Shown here: positions 1 through 8,374 of the stretch, in pieces | Numbering within the stretch: the first letter of the stretch is position 1 | Layout: every line of letters starts with the position of its first letter | NCBI RefSeq assembly: GCF_009208565.1 | Contig: NZ_WFLK01000004.1 | Span: forward strand, 310,001 to 374,000 | Direction: 5' to 3' | From: Janthinobacterium aquaticum | Lineage (GTDB): Bacteria > Pseudomonadota > Gammaproteobacteria > Burkholderiales > Burkholderiaceae_D | Length of the DNA: 64,000 bases | Made by a program: the position numbers and the translations under genes | Notes under the pieces: model-generated | The model's input: only the letters and a program-made list of their open reading frames with translations | Told to the model about the DNA's origin: nothing | Databases searched by the model: none

Positions 1-79
1 TCAGGGCGGCGGCGCGTGCGGCGATCTCGCTGCGCAGTTTTTGGGAGAGGGCGATTCCGTCGATTAGTTGTGCTGGCAT
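1..79 (-). CDS. folD: FolD N-terminus (partial, runs off the window)
   Basis: The minus strand from the ATG at 79 reads 26 codons beginning MPAQLIDGIALSQKLR, the characteristic N-terminus of bifunctional methylenetetrahydrofolate dehydrogenase/methenyl-THF cyclohydrolase, which interconverts one-carbon units on tetrahydrofolate in the cytosol. The I-D-G-x-x-L-(A/S)-x-x-(I/L)-R pattern is what identifies it. Only the beginning of the gene lies in the window; the catalytic Lys and the NADP domain are beyond base 1. It is divergent from the pdh operon, so the 80-370 stretch is a shared promoter region. Confidence 0.85.
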   Translation of the reverse strand, partial: MPAQLIDGIALSQKLRSEIAARAAAL

Positions 80-370
80 GGTGGGAGCTGGAAGCTGGTA
101 GAGGGAAAAGCCAGATTATAAAGCCGCAAGGCCAAAGCCGGCGATTTTGCGCTTCTGCCAGCCTTAATTTCTTAATGGAATTTGCGGCAGTGCAGCATAA
201 TTTTCATAGGGTAATTTCATAATATGAAATGCTATATCATAGTTTGAAAAAGACTGAAACGCTGTTAGAATCTCCACACAAATTGACCTTAATAGTAAAT
301 AATCAGCGAAATACCGTCCGACAGCGATCCGGAAAATCGGCGTGGGGCGCTCACTAAGGAGACTCAACAG
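80..370. promoter_or_regulatory. folD/aceE divergent regulatory region
   Basis: This 291-bp gap is AT-rich compared with its flanks. On the plus strand a sigma70-like promoter TTGAAA (244-249), 16-bp spacer, TAGAAT (266-271) would start pdh mRNA near 278. A perfect dyad ATTTCATAATATGAAAT (8-bp arms, 1-bp centre) sits at 214-230 just upstream of that -35 box, with an additional TTTTCATA half-site at 201-208. The aceE ribosome binding site AAGGAG lies at 357-362. No small ORF looks coding here. Confidence 0.6.
214..230. promoter_or_regulatory. candidate operator of the pdh operon
   Basis: Perfect inverted repeat ATTTCATA-A-TATGAAAT. It is centred about 55 bp upstream of the predicted aceE transcription start and immediately upstream of the -35 box, a position suited to an activator or to a repressor that also covers the divergent folD promoter. 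The cognate regulator is not identifiable from the window. Confidence 0.45.
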
Positions 371-3067
371 ATGTCAGATCAACTGAACCCGGTAACGACC
401 CAGATCGCTGCCGATCCGGATATGCAGGAAACCAAGGAGTGGCTGGACGCACTCGAAGCCGTACTGGAAAATGAAGGTCCGGAACGCGCGCATTACCTGA
501 TGGAACGACTGGTTGACCTGGCACGCCGCCGTGGCGCCCAGATTCCGTTCTCCAGCACCACCGCCTACGTCAACACCATTCCTACCAAACAAGAAGCACA
601 CTGCCCGGGCAACCTGGAATACGAAGAGCGCCTGCGCTCGTGGATGCGCTGGAACGCCATGGCCATGGTGGTCAAGGCCAACCGCGCCGACGGTGACCTA
701 GGTGGCCACTTGTCCTCGTTCGCCTCGCTGGCCAACATGCTGGGCATTGGCTTCAACCATTTCTGGCACGCACCGACCGCCGACCATGGCGGCGACCTGC
801 TGTACATCCAAGGTCACTCCTCGCCAGGCGTCTACGCGCGCGCGTTCCTGGAAGGTCGCCTGTCGGAAGAGCAGATGCTGAACTTCCGCAAGGAAGTCGA
901 TGGCAAGGGCCTGTCGTCGTACCCGCATCCGAAGCTGATGCCGGACTTCTGGCAGTTCCCGACCGTGTCGATGGGCCTGGGCCCGCACATGGCAATCTAC
1001 CAGGCGCGCTTCCTGAAATACCTGCACGCACGCGGCATTGCCAAGACCGACAACCGCAAGGTCTGGGCCTTCTGTGGCGACGGCGAGATGGACGAGCCGG
1101 AGTCGCTGGGCGCGATCGGCCTGGCCGCACGCGACATGCTCGACAACCTGGTGATCGTGGTCAACTGCAACCTGCAGCGCCTGGACGGCCCGGTACGCGG
1201 CAACACCAAGATCATCCAGGAGCTGGAAGGCGAATTCCGTGGCGCCGGCTGGAACGTGGTCAAAGTCATCTGGGGCCCGGGCTGGGACGCCCTGCTGGCA
1301 CAGGACAAGGACGGCATCCTGCAACAGGTAATGATGGAAACCGTCGACGGCGAATACCAGAACTACAAAGCCAAGGACGGCGCCTACGTGCGCAAGCACT
1401 TCTTCGGCAAGCATCCGAAGCTGCTCGAAATGGTCGCCAACATGAGCGACGACGACATCTGGCGCCTGACCCGTGGCGGCCACGATCCGCACAAAATCTA
1501 CGCAGCGTTCAAGGTTGCGCAGGAAACCAAAGGCCAGCCGACCGTGCTGCTGGTGAAAACCGTCAAGGGCTACGGCATGGGCAAATCGGGTGAAGCGCGC
1601 AACACCGCTCACCAGACCAAAAAGCTCGACGACGAAGCGATCAAGGAAATGCGCGACCGCTTCTCGCTGCCGATTGCCGACGACAAACTGGCCGATATTC
1701 CATTCTTCAAGCCAGCCGACGACGCGCCGGAAATGATCTACCTGCAAGAGCGCCGCAAGGCCCTGGGTGGCTACCTGCCGTCGCGCCGCCAGAAGGCCGA
1801 AGAAACCCTGCCGGTGCCAGCACTGGACGTGTTCAAGAACGTGCTTGACGCAACCCCTGAAGGCCGTGAAATCTCGACCACGCAGGCGTTTGTTCGCGTG
1901 ATCTCGACGCTGCTGAAAGACCCGAACCTGGGCCAGCGCGTGGTGCCTATCCTGGTTGATGAATCGCGTACCTTCGGCATGGAAGGCCTGTTCCGCCAGA
2001 TCGGTATCTACAATCCGCGCGGCCAGCTCTACGAGCCAGTCGACAAGGACCAGGTGATGTACTACCGCGAAGACAAGGCCGGCCAGATCCTGCAAGAGGG
2101 CATCAACGAAGCAGGCGGCATGAGCTCGTGGATTGCGGCGGCAACGTCGTACTCGACCAACGATCGCATCATGATCCCGTTCTACACCTTCTACTCGATG
2201 TTCGGCTTCCAGCGCATCGGCGACCAGGTGTGGGCTTCGGCCGACATGCGCGCACGCGGCTTCCTGATGGGCGGCACCGCCGGCCGTACCACGCTTAACG
2301 GCGAAGGCCTGCAGCACGAAGATGGCCACAGCCATATTTTTGCCGCCACCATCCCGACCTGCATGCCGTACGATCCGACCTTCAGCCATGAAGTTGCCGT
2401 GATTATCCAGGACGGCCTGCGCCGCATGATCGCCAACCAGGAAGATGTGTTCTACTACATCACGATCATGAACGAGAACTACGCCCAGCCAGGCCTGATC
2501 CCGGGCACGGAAGAGGGCATCCTGAAAGGCATGTACAAGCTGCAGGAAGGTTCGGCGGACGCCAAGCTGCGCGTGCAGCTGATCGGTTGCGGCACCATCC
2601 TGCGCGAATCGATTTTTGCCGCCGAATTGCTCCAGAACGACTGGGGCGTGGCCGCTGACGTCTGGTCGGCCCCTTCGTTGACGCTGGTGGCCCGCGATGG
2701 CCAGGATGCAGAGCGCTGGAACATGGTCAACCCGACCCAGGAACAGCGCGTGCCATACGTGACGTCGCTGCTGCAGGACACCGATGGCCCGATCGTCGCC
2801 ACCACCGACTACATGCGCGCGTTTGCAGAACAGATCCGCGCCTTCATGCCGAAGGGCCGCACCTACAAAGTGCTGGGCACCGATGGCTTTGGCCGCTCGG
2901 ACAGCCGCGCCAAGCTGCGCGAGTTCTTCGAAGTGAACCGTTATTACGTCACCGTGGCCGCGTTGAAATCGCTGGCTGACGAAGGCAAGATCGACGTGTC
3001 CATCGTCGAGCAGGCGATCGTCAAGTACGGCATCGACGCCAACAAACCGAATCCGGTGACCCAGTAA
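371..3067 (+). CDS. aceE: Pyruvate dehydrogenase E1 component (homodimeric)
   Basis: The 898-residue protein is the thiamine-diphosphate-dependent E1 subunit that decarboxylates pyruvate and transfers the acetyl group to the lipoyl arm of AceF in the cytosolic PDH complex. Length matches the single-chain AceE type (about 885-900), not the alpha/beta heterodimer. The ThDP/Mg site is visible as GDGEMDEPES near residue 236, ending in the NCNLQRLDGP segment near 264. The start is fixed by AAGGAG 8 nt upstream of ATG 371. It is the first gene of aceE-aceF-lpdA; the 71-bp gap to aceF holds no terminator. Confidence 0.98.
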   Translation: MSDQLNPVTTQIAADPDMQETKEWLDALEAVLENEGPERAHYLMERLVDLARRRGAQIPFSSTTAYVNTIPTKQEAHCPGNLEYEERLRSWMRWNAMAMVVKANRADGDLGGHLSSFASLANMLGIGFNHFWHAPTADHGGDLLYIQGHSSPGVYARAFLEGRLSEEQMLNFRKEVDGKGLSSYPHPKLMPDFWQFPTVSMGLGPHMAIYQARFLKYLHARGIAKTDNRKVWAFCGDGEMDEPESLGAIGLAARDMLDNLVIVVNCNLQRLDGPVRGNTKIIQELEGEFRGAGWNVVKVIWGPGWDALLAQDKDGILQQVMMETVDGEYQNYKAKDGAYVRKHFFGKHPKLLEMVANMSDDDIWRLTRGGHDPHKIYAAFKVAQETKGQPTVLLVKTVKGYGMGKSGEARNTAHQTKKLDDEAIKEMRDRFSLPIADDKLADIPFFKPADDAPEMIYLQERRKALGGYLPSRRQKAEETLPVPALDVFKNVLDATPEGREISTTQAFVRVISTLLKDPNLGQRVVPILVDESRTFGMEGLFRQIGIYNPRGQLYEPVDKDQVMYYREDKAGQILQEGINEAGGMSSWIAAATSYSTNDRIMIPFYTFYSMFGFQRIGDQVWASADMRARGFLMGGTAGRTTLNGEGLQHEDGHSHIFAATIPTCMPYDPTFSHEVAVIIQDGLRRMIANQEDVFYYITIMNENYAQPGLIPGTEEGILKGMYKLQEGSADAKLRVQLIGCGTILRESIFAAELLQNDWGVAADVWSAPSLTLVARDGQDAERWNMVNPTQEQRVPYVTSLLQDTDGPIVATTDYMRAFAEQIRAFMPKGRTYKVLGTDGFGRSDSRAKLREFFEVNRYYVTVAALKSLADEGKIDVSIVEQAIVKYGIDANKPNPVTQ

Positions 3068-3138
3068 TCATCAGTCATCGTTGATGGATCCCGGCCCTGG
3101 CCGGGGTCCATCCGACATATAAAATAACGGAGCAAGCT

Positions 3139-4812
3139 ATGAGCATTGTGGAAGTCAAAGTCCCGGATATCGGCGATTTCAAGGAAGTCGAGATTATTGA
3201 ACTGATGGTCAAGGTTGGCGACACGGTCAAGGTCGACCAGTCGCTGATCACGGTTGAGTCCGACAAGGCCAGCATGGAAATTCCATCGAGCCACGCCGGC
3301 GTGGTCAAGGAACTGAAAGTGAACGTCGGCGACAAGATCGCCGAAGGCTCGCTGGTACTGGTGCTGGAAACGGCCGGCGACGCTGCTGCGCCAGCGGCTG
3401 ACGCTGCGCCAGCCGCCGCCACTGCTGCACCTGCCGCACCTGCTGCGGCCCCTGCAGCTGCAGTCCCGGCAGCCCCGGCTGCTGCCGCCGGCCCGGTCGA
3501 AGTGACCGTACCCGATATCGGCGACTTCAAGGAAGTCGAAGTCATCGAGCTGATGGTCAAGGTAGGCGACACCATCAAGGTCGACCAGTCGCTGCTGACG
3601 GTCGAATCGGACAAGGCCAGCATGGAAATCCCATCGAGCCATGCCGGTGTGGTCAAAGAAATCAAGGTCAAGGTCGGCGACAAGGTAGCCAAGGGCAGCC
3701 TGGTGCTGATCGTGGAAAGCACGGGCGGCGCTGCTGCGCCTGCCGCTGCACCGGCAGCCGCCCCAGCGCAAGCTGCGGCAGCTCCGGCTGCGGCGACCGC
3801 GTCGGCACCCGCGCCTGCAGCGGCCCCTGCGGCAGCTCCAGCCGCTGCTGCCCCTGCCGTCAGCGGCAAGCTGGCCCACGCTTCGCCATCGATCCGCAAA
3901 TTTGCGCGCGAACTGGGCGTGGAGCTGGCCGGTGTCGGTGGGTCCGGTCCGAAAGGCCGCATCACCCAGCAGGACGTGCAGAACTTCGTCAAGGGCGTGA
4001 TGTCCGGTTCCATCGCTTCGCCGGGCGCAGCCAGTGCACCGGCCGCCAAGGGCGGTTCGGGTGTTGGCCTGGACCTGCTGCCATGGCCGTCGCTGGACTT
4101 TGCCAAGTTCGGCGCCACCGAACTGCTGCCGCTGTCGCGCATCAAGAAAATCTCGGGTCCGAACCTGCACCGCAACTGGGTGATGATCCCGCACGTGACG
4201 CAGTTCGACGAAGCCGACGTGACCGACCTGGAAGCATTCCGCGTCGATACCAACGCTGCCAACGCCAAGAACAAGGATGCCGCCAAGCTGACCATGCTGG
4301 CCTTCGTGATCAAGGCATCGGTTGCCGCGCTGAAGAAATTCCCGGCGTTCAATTCGTCGCTCGACGCCAAGGGCGAAAACCTGATCCTCAAGCAGTACTA
4401 CAACATCGGCTTTGCAGCCGACACGCCGAATGGCCTGGTGGTACCGGTGATCAAGAACGCCGACCAGAAATCGGTCTCGCAGATCGCCCGCGAGATGACC
4501 GAACTGTCGCTGCAGGCACGTGAAGGCAAGCTGAAACCGGCCGACATGCAGGGCGCCAGCTTTACCATTTCGTCGCTGGGCGGCATCGGCGGCACGCATT
4601 TCACGCCGATCGTCAATGCACCGGAAGTGGCCATCCTGGGTCTGTCGAAAGCCTCGATCAAGCCGGTATGGGATGGCAAGGCCTTCCAGCCGCGTCTGAT
4701 GATGGGCACCTCGCTGTCCTACGATCACCGCGTGGTCGATGGCGCCATGGGCGCGCGATTCTCGGTCTACCTCGGCGAAGTGCTGGCCGACATGCGCAAA
4801 ATTCTGCTGTAA
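3139..4812 (+). CDS. aceF: Dihydrolipoamide acetyltransferase E2, two lipoyl domains
   Basis: E2 core of pyruvate dehydrogenase; it accepts acetyl from E1 and passes it to CoA. Domain order in 557 residues: lipoyl domain 1 (about 3-78, lipoylated Lys43 in the DKA motif), Ala/Pro linker, lipoyl domain 2 (about 120-195, Lys159), second Ala/Pro linker, peripheral-subunit-binding domain (about 248-290), catalytic domain with the DHRVVDG motif near the C-terminus. ATG 3139 follows a GGAG at 3130. It ends 9 bp before lpdA. The two lipoyl domains and the one on LpdA are also closely similar in DNA sequence. Confidence 0.98.
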   Translation: MSIVEVKVPDIGDFKEVEIIELMVKVGDTVKVDQSLITVESDKASMEIPSSHAGVVKELKVNVGDKIAEGSLVLVLETAGDAAAPAADAAPAAATAAPAAPAAAPAAAVPAAPAAAAGPVEVTVPDIGDFKEVEVIELMVKVGDTIKVDQSLLTVESDKASMEIPSSHAGVVKEIKVKVGDKVAKGSLVLIVESTGGAAAPAAAPAAAPAQAAAAPAAATASAPAPAAAPAAAPAAAAPAVSGKLAHASPSIRKFARELGVELAGVGGSGPKGRITQQDVQNFVKGVMSGSIASPGAASAPAAKGGSGVGLDLLPWPSLDFAKFGATELLPLSRIKKISGPNLHRNWVMIPHVTQFDEADVTDLEAFRVDTNAANAKNKDAAKLTMLAFVIKASVAALKKFPAFNSSLDAKGENLILKQYYNIGFAADTPNGLVVPVIKNADQKSVSQIAREMTELSLQAREGKLKPADMQGASFTISSLGGIGGTHFTPIVNAPEVAILGLSKASIKPVWDGKAFQPRLMMGTSLSYDHRVVDGAMGARFSVYLGEVLADMRKILL

Positions 4813-4821
4813 GGAGCCACT

Positions 4822-6618
4822 ATGAGCACAGAGGTAAAGGTACCGAATATTGGCGACTTCAAGGAAGTCGAAGTGATCGAAGTGATGGTCAAGGTGGGTG
4901 ACACCATCAAGGTCGACCAGTCGCTGATCACGGTGGAATCCGACAAGGCCAGCATGGAAATTCCGTCGACCCACGCTGGCGTGGTCAAGGAAGTCAAGGT
5001 CAAGGTCGGCGACAAGATCGCCGAAGGCAGCGCGCTGCTGGTAGTGGAGGCGTCGGAAGGCGCCGCTGCGGCCGCTCCTGCGGCACCGGCCGCTGCTCCT
5101 GCAGCAGCCCCGGCGGCGGCCGCACCTGCTGCCCCTGCTGCCGCGCCGGCAGCACCGGCTGCCATCGTCCCGGCTGGCAACTACAGCGGTCATGTCGATG
5201 TCGATTGCGACATGATGGTGCTGGGCGGTGGTCCTGGCGGCTATTCGGCAGCGTTCCGCGCAGCCGACCTGGGCCTGAACACGGTCATCGTCGAGCGCTA
5301 CGAGACGCTGGGCGGCGTATGCCTGAACGTCGGCTGCATTCCGTCCAAAGCGCTGCTGCACGTGGCGTCGGTGATCGATGAAACGTCGCACATGGGCAAT
5401 ACCGGCGTGACGTTTGCCAAGCCGACCATCGATATCGACCAGGTCCGCAGCTACAAGGAAGGCGTGATCAAGAACATGACCGGCGGCCTGGCCGGCATGG
5501 CCAAGGCACGCAAGACGCAAGTGGTCAACGGCGTCGGCCAGTTCCTGTCGGCCAACCATATTGAAGTGACGGCAAAAGACGGCAGCAAGAAAGTGGTGCA
5601 GTTCAAGCAGGCAATCATCGCTGCCGGCTCGTCGGTGGTCAAGCTGCCGTTCGTGCCGGAAGATCCGCGCATCGTCGACTCGACCGGTGCACTGGAACTG
5701 CGCCAGATTCCAAAGCGCATGCTGGTCATCGGCGGCGGCATTATCGGCCTGGAAATGGCTACCGTCTATTCGACCTTCGGTGCGCGCATCGATGTGGTCG
5801 AGATGATGGACGGCCTGATGCAGGGCGCCGACCGCGATGCGGTCAAGGTCTGGCAGAAGTACAACGAGAAGCGCTTCGACAACATCATGACCAAGACCAA
5901 AACGGTCGGCGTGGAAGCGCTGCCCGAAGGCATCAAGGTCACGTTTGAAGCGGCCGAAGCCGGTGCTGCCGCGCCTGCGCCGCAAGTGTACGACCTGGTG
6001 CTGGTGGCCGTCGGTCGCAGCCCGAACGGCAAGAAGATCGCTGCCGACAAGGCTGGCGTGCAGGTGACCGACCGTGGCTTTATCAACGTCGACAGCCAGA
6101 TGCGCACCAACGTGCCGAACATCTTCGCCATTGGCGATCTGGTGGGCCAGCCGATGCTGGCGCACAAGGCCGTGCATGAAGGCCATGTGGCTGCCGAGGC
6201 AGCCGCAGGCCAGAAATCGCACTTCGACGTCAAGGTGATTCCATCGGTGGCTTACACCGATCCGGAAGTGGCATGGGCCGGCATTACCGAAGACGAAGCC
6301 AAGGCCAAGGGCATCAAGGTCGAGAAGGGCCACTTCCCGTGGGCAGCTTCCGGCCGCGCCGTGGCCAATGGCCGCGCCGAAGGTTTTACCAAGCTGCTGT
6401 TCGATGCTGAAACGCACCGTATCATCGGCGGCACCATTGTCGGCACGCATGCCGGCGACATGATCGGTGAAATCGCGCTGGCCATCGAAATGGGCTGCGA
6501 CGGCACCGACATTGGCAAGACCATCCATCCTCACCCGACGCTGGGCGAGTCGATCGGCATGGCTGCTGAAGTGTATGAAGGCGTCTGCACCGACCTGCCA
6601 CCACCGCGCAAGCGTTGA
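4822..6618 (+). CDS. lpdA: Dihydrolipoamide dehydrogenase E3 with N-terminal lipoyl domain
   Basis: FAD-dependent E3 that reoxidises dihydrolipoamide with NAD+. Its 598 residues are about 120 longer than the usual E3 because of an N-terminal lipoyl domain (Lys42 in DKA) and an Ala/Pro linker, an arrangement known in beta-proteobacterial and Neisseria PDH operons. The E3 body shows the FAD GGGPGG motif, the redox-active CLNVGC disulfide, a second GGGIIG nucleotide motif and a C-terminal HPHPTLGE (usual form HxHPT-x-x-E). RBS AAGGAG is 9 nt before the ATG. It is the last gene of the operon, followed by a strong terminator. Confidence 0.97.
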   Translation: MSTEVKVPNIGDFKEVEVIEVMVKVGDTIKVDQSLITVESDKASMEIPSTHAGVVKEVKVKVGDKIAEGSALLVVEASEGAAAAAPAAPAAAPAAAPAAAAPAAPAAAPAAPAAIVPAGNYSGHVDVDCDMMVLGGGPGGYSAAFRAADLGLNTVIVERYETLGGVCLNVGCIPSKALLHVASVIDETSHMGNTGVTFAKPTIDIDQVRSYKEGVIKNMTGGLAGMAKARKTQVVNGVGQFLSANHIEVTAKDGSKKVVQFKQAIIAAGSSVVKLPFVPEDPRIVDSTGALELRQIPKRMLVIGGGIIGLEMATVYSTFGARIDVVEMMDGLMQGADRDAVKVWQKYNEKRFDNIMTKTKTVGVEALPEGIKVTFEAAEAGAAAPAPQVYDLVLVAVGRSPNGKKIAADKAGVQVTDRGFINVDSQMRTNVPNIFAIGDLVGQPMLAHKAVHEGHVAAEAAAGQKSHFDVKVIPSVAYTDPEVAWAGITEDEAKAKGIKVEKGHFPWAASGRAVANGRAEGFTKLLFDAETHRIIGGTIVGTHAGDMIGEIALAIEMGCDGTDIGKTIHPHPTLGESIGMAAEVYEGVCTDLPPPRKR

Positions 6619-6638
6619 TGCCGGTTTTGTAGACAACA

Positions 6639-6668
6639 AAAAACCCGCAAGCGATTGCGGGTTTTTTT
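6639..6668 (+). terminator. pdh operon terminator
   Basis: AAACCCGCAA-GCGA-TTGCGGGTTT hairpin flanked by A and T runs, ending in seven T. It starts 21 bp after the lpdA stop. The A-run on the other side lets it also serve the convergent gene ending at 6684. Confidence 0.9.
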
Positions 6669-6683
6669 ATGGCTGGCTACCAC

Positions 6684-7328
6684 TCATGCACGCCGGCGCT
6701 TTTTGTTTTCCCCTTCCTCCAGCGACGCCGAAGCCGAACCGGCCAGCAGGATCAGGTAGCCGTTCAGTTCCAGGATTTCTTCCATAAAGGCCGAGTTCGC
6801 GGGCGACACCGAGGCAAATTTCTCCTTGTCGAACGGCCAGCCGGCTGCCATGAAGACGGCCGCGCACAGGGCGCACAGAATCACTGGCGTGGCCAGCAGC
6901 GCGCGGCGTGCCGCCCATACGCGCCGGATATGCTTGGCAAAGTAGACCAGGTAGACCACCCACAGGCTCCAGCCGATGGCGCGCACCGTGTGTTCGGTCC
7001 AGGCCCAGAAATGCTGGCCCGGCGCATCGAGTTCGCGAATTTCCAGCTCGCGCAGGAAAAACGAGTACATCAGCAGCGACAGGCCGCTGTGCAGCAGGAA
7101 GGCCACGCTGCCGCGTTCGAGCTTGCTGGCGCGCCAGCCATGGATCAGGCAGGCCAGCAGCAGGGCGGCAGCCTGGGCATTTTCCATCAGATGGTTTTCA
7201 TCGGCCAGATGCGGATCGGACTGGAAACCGATCCAGCAGGCTATCGACATCAGCACCAGCGACACCGCCCATATGGCGATCTTGCGTCCCGGCCGGCTGG
7301 CGGGAATTCCTATGGTATCGAGGATCAT
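6684..7328 (-). CDS. Six-TM membrane protein of unknown function
   Basis: The 214-residue protein has about six hydrophobic spans: residues about 15-33, 48-64, 75-95, 110-132, 145-165 and 185-200. It ends in a basic KKRRR tail, suggesting a cytoplasmic C-terminus. I do not recognise a family. I chose ATG 7328; a TTG at 7343 would add five residues, and neither has a convincing ribosome binding site. It lies between the convergent pdh terminator and a REP-like repeat and reads in the same direction as the TetR gene upstream. Confidence 0.7.
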   Translation of the reverse strand: MILDTIGIPASRPGRKIAIWAVSLVLMSIACWIGFQSDPHLADENHLMENAQAAALLLACLIHGWRASKLERGSVAFLLHSGLSLLMYSFFLRELEIRELDAPGQHFWAWTEHTVRAIGWSLWVVYLVYFAKHIRRVWAARRALLATPVILCALCAAVFMAAGWPFDKEKFASVSPANSAFMEEILELNGYLILLAGSASASLEEGENKKRRRA

Positions 7329-7406
7329 AAATAGCTCAGGCAATATTGAAGAGTCAGCAACTATACACCTATGTACTGTTCACACATCGATGCAGGTGAA
7401 ATGAGC

Positions 7407-7519
7407 GTAGGTCGGATTAGGCCCTGCGGGCCGTAATCCGACACCACCACGAGCGCGATTGACAAGTCACGGCCAACAATGTTGTCGGATTACGGCGCTC
7501 TGCGCCTAATCCGACCTAC
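7407..7519. repeat. REP-like pair R1 (head-out inverted)
   Basis: Two GTAG-headed palindromes facing outward. Left element 7407-7443 has outer arms GTAGGTCGGATTA and TAATCCGACA and inner helix GGCCC-TGC-GGGCC. Right element 7481-7519 has inner helix GGCGC-TCT-GCGCC. They are joined by a linker containing CAACAATGTTG. The right element overlaps the last codons and TAG stop of the TetR gene. The same unit recurs at seven other loci in this window. Confidence 0.85.
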
Positions 7520-8240
7520 CTGTTTGGTGCGGTGCTTTCAACGTCGCGCGCAAAAACAGATCGAGCCGCTGCTCGACCAGCCGGCGCAGCTGCGCCACAT
7601 CGGGCTGTGACTGGGGCAGGAACAGCAGGCGCGACATCTGGTCGCCCATCAGGCAGTTCAGCAGGTGCGAGCCCAGTTCCTGCGGCGCCAGGCCGTCGCG
7701 AAACAGCACGGCGATATCGGGGCGGCTGAAAAAGCGCGTCAGCGTCTCGCGCGTGGCGCCGGGGCCGATCTTGTAGAACGATTCGGCCAGTTCCGGGTGG
7801 GCAGCCGCTTCGGCAATGACCATGCGGTTCAGCCTTATCGCGCTCGGAAACGTCACCAGCTGCATGAACAGCAGGCCAAAGCCGGCCAGGATGTCTTTTA
7901 GCGGGCGCATGTCGTCTTCGAGCGCCGGCATGCTGGAAAAATACGCTTGACGCTTCTGCTCGACCACCGCTGTAAACAAGCCGGCCTTGCCGCCGAACTT
8001 CACATAAATGGTGCGGACGGCTACATGCGCTTCGCGCGCAATCATCTCCAGGCTGACCTTGCCATAACCCTTGTCCAGGAACAGCATGCCTGCCGTATGC
8101 AGCAGGTTTTCCATGCGCGCTTCCTTGTCGGCCGCGCGCGGGCGGCCGGCGGACTTGCCGCAGCACATGAAGTCAGGCGCGTTGTTTTCAGAATCGACGT
8201 TGTCGTTTGGCAACACGTCGTTGAGGCCGGGATCGGACAT
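7506..8240 (-). CDS. TetR/AcrR-family repressor of the adjacent efflux operon
   Basis: The 244-residue protein has an N-terminal TetR helix-turn-helix at about 40-90 (GRPR start, then the F-x-x-x-G-Y...T-I-Y-x-K-F-G pattern) and a variable ligand domain. It is divergent from emrAB with a 134-bp spacer carrying a dyad operator candidate, so autoregulated repression of the pump is the natural inference; the inducer is unknown. The N-terminal extension before the HTH contains adjacent cysteines (MCCG). The final residues TGRSD and the TAG stop lie inside REP-like element R1, so the original C-terminus was probably replaced. Confidence 0.9.
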   Translation of the reverse strand: MSDPGLNDVLPNDNVDSENNAPDFMCCGKSAGRPRAADKEARMENLLHTAGMLFLDKGYGKVSLEMIAREAHVAVRTIYVKFGGKAGLFTAVVEQKRQAYFSSMPALEDDMRPLKDILAGFGLLFMQLVTFPSAIRLNRMVIAEAAAHPELAESFYKIGPGATRETLTRFFSRPDIAVLFRDGLAPQELGSHLLNCLMGDQMSRLLFLPQSQPDVAQLRRLVEQRLDLFLRATLKAPHQTGRSD

Positions 8241-8289
8241 GGTCGGGGTCTCTGGTTAGTGATCGATGCTGACACTGTAGTGCAAAATA

Positions 8290-8363
8290 AAATGAAATGC
8301 AATCGTTTCATTTCTTGACTTTGGACTTTGTTTGTCCAATAATGAACTTAAATCATTTCATTT
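8290..8363 (+). promoter_or_regulatory. emr operon promoter with TetR operator candidate
   Basis: TTGACT (8315-8320), 17-bp spacer and AATAAT (8338-8343) form a good sigma70 promoter. A perfect dyad AAATGAAA-8-TTTCATTT at 8290-8313 abuts the -35 box, and a third copy of TTTCATTT lies at 8356-8363 just downstream of the expected start. The placement fits repression by the divergent TetR protein. Confidence 0.7.
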
Positions 8364-8374
8364 TGGAGCGCAGT

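Noticed and set aside
2944-6639. Minus-strand open frame of 1231 codons opposite aceF/lpdA
   Set aside because: It is antisense to two unmistakable enzymes. Its His/Arg/Gly-rich composition is what high-GC third positions produce in the opposite strand, and it has no domain or ribosome binding site.
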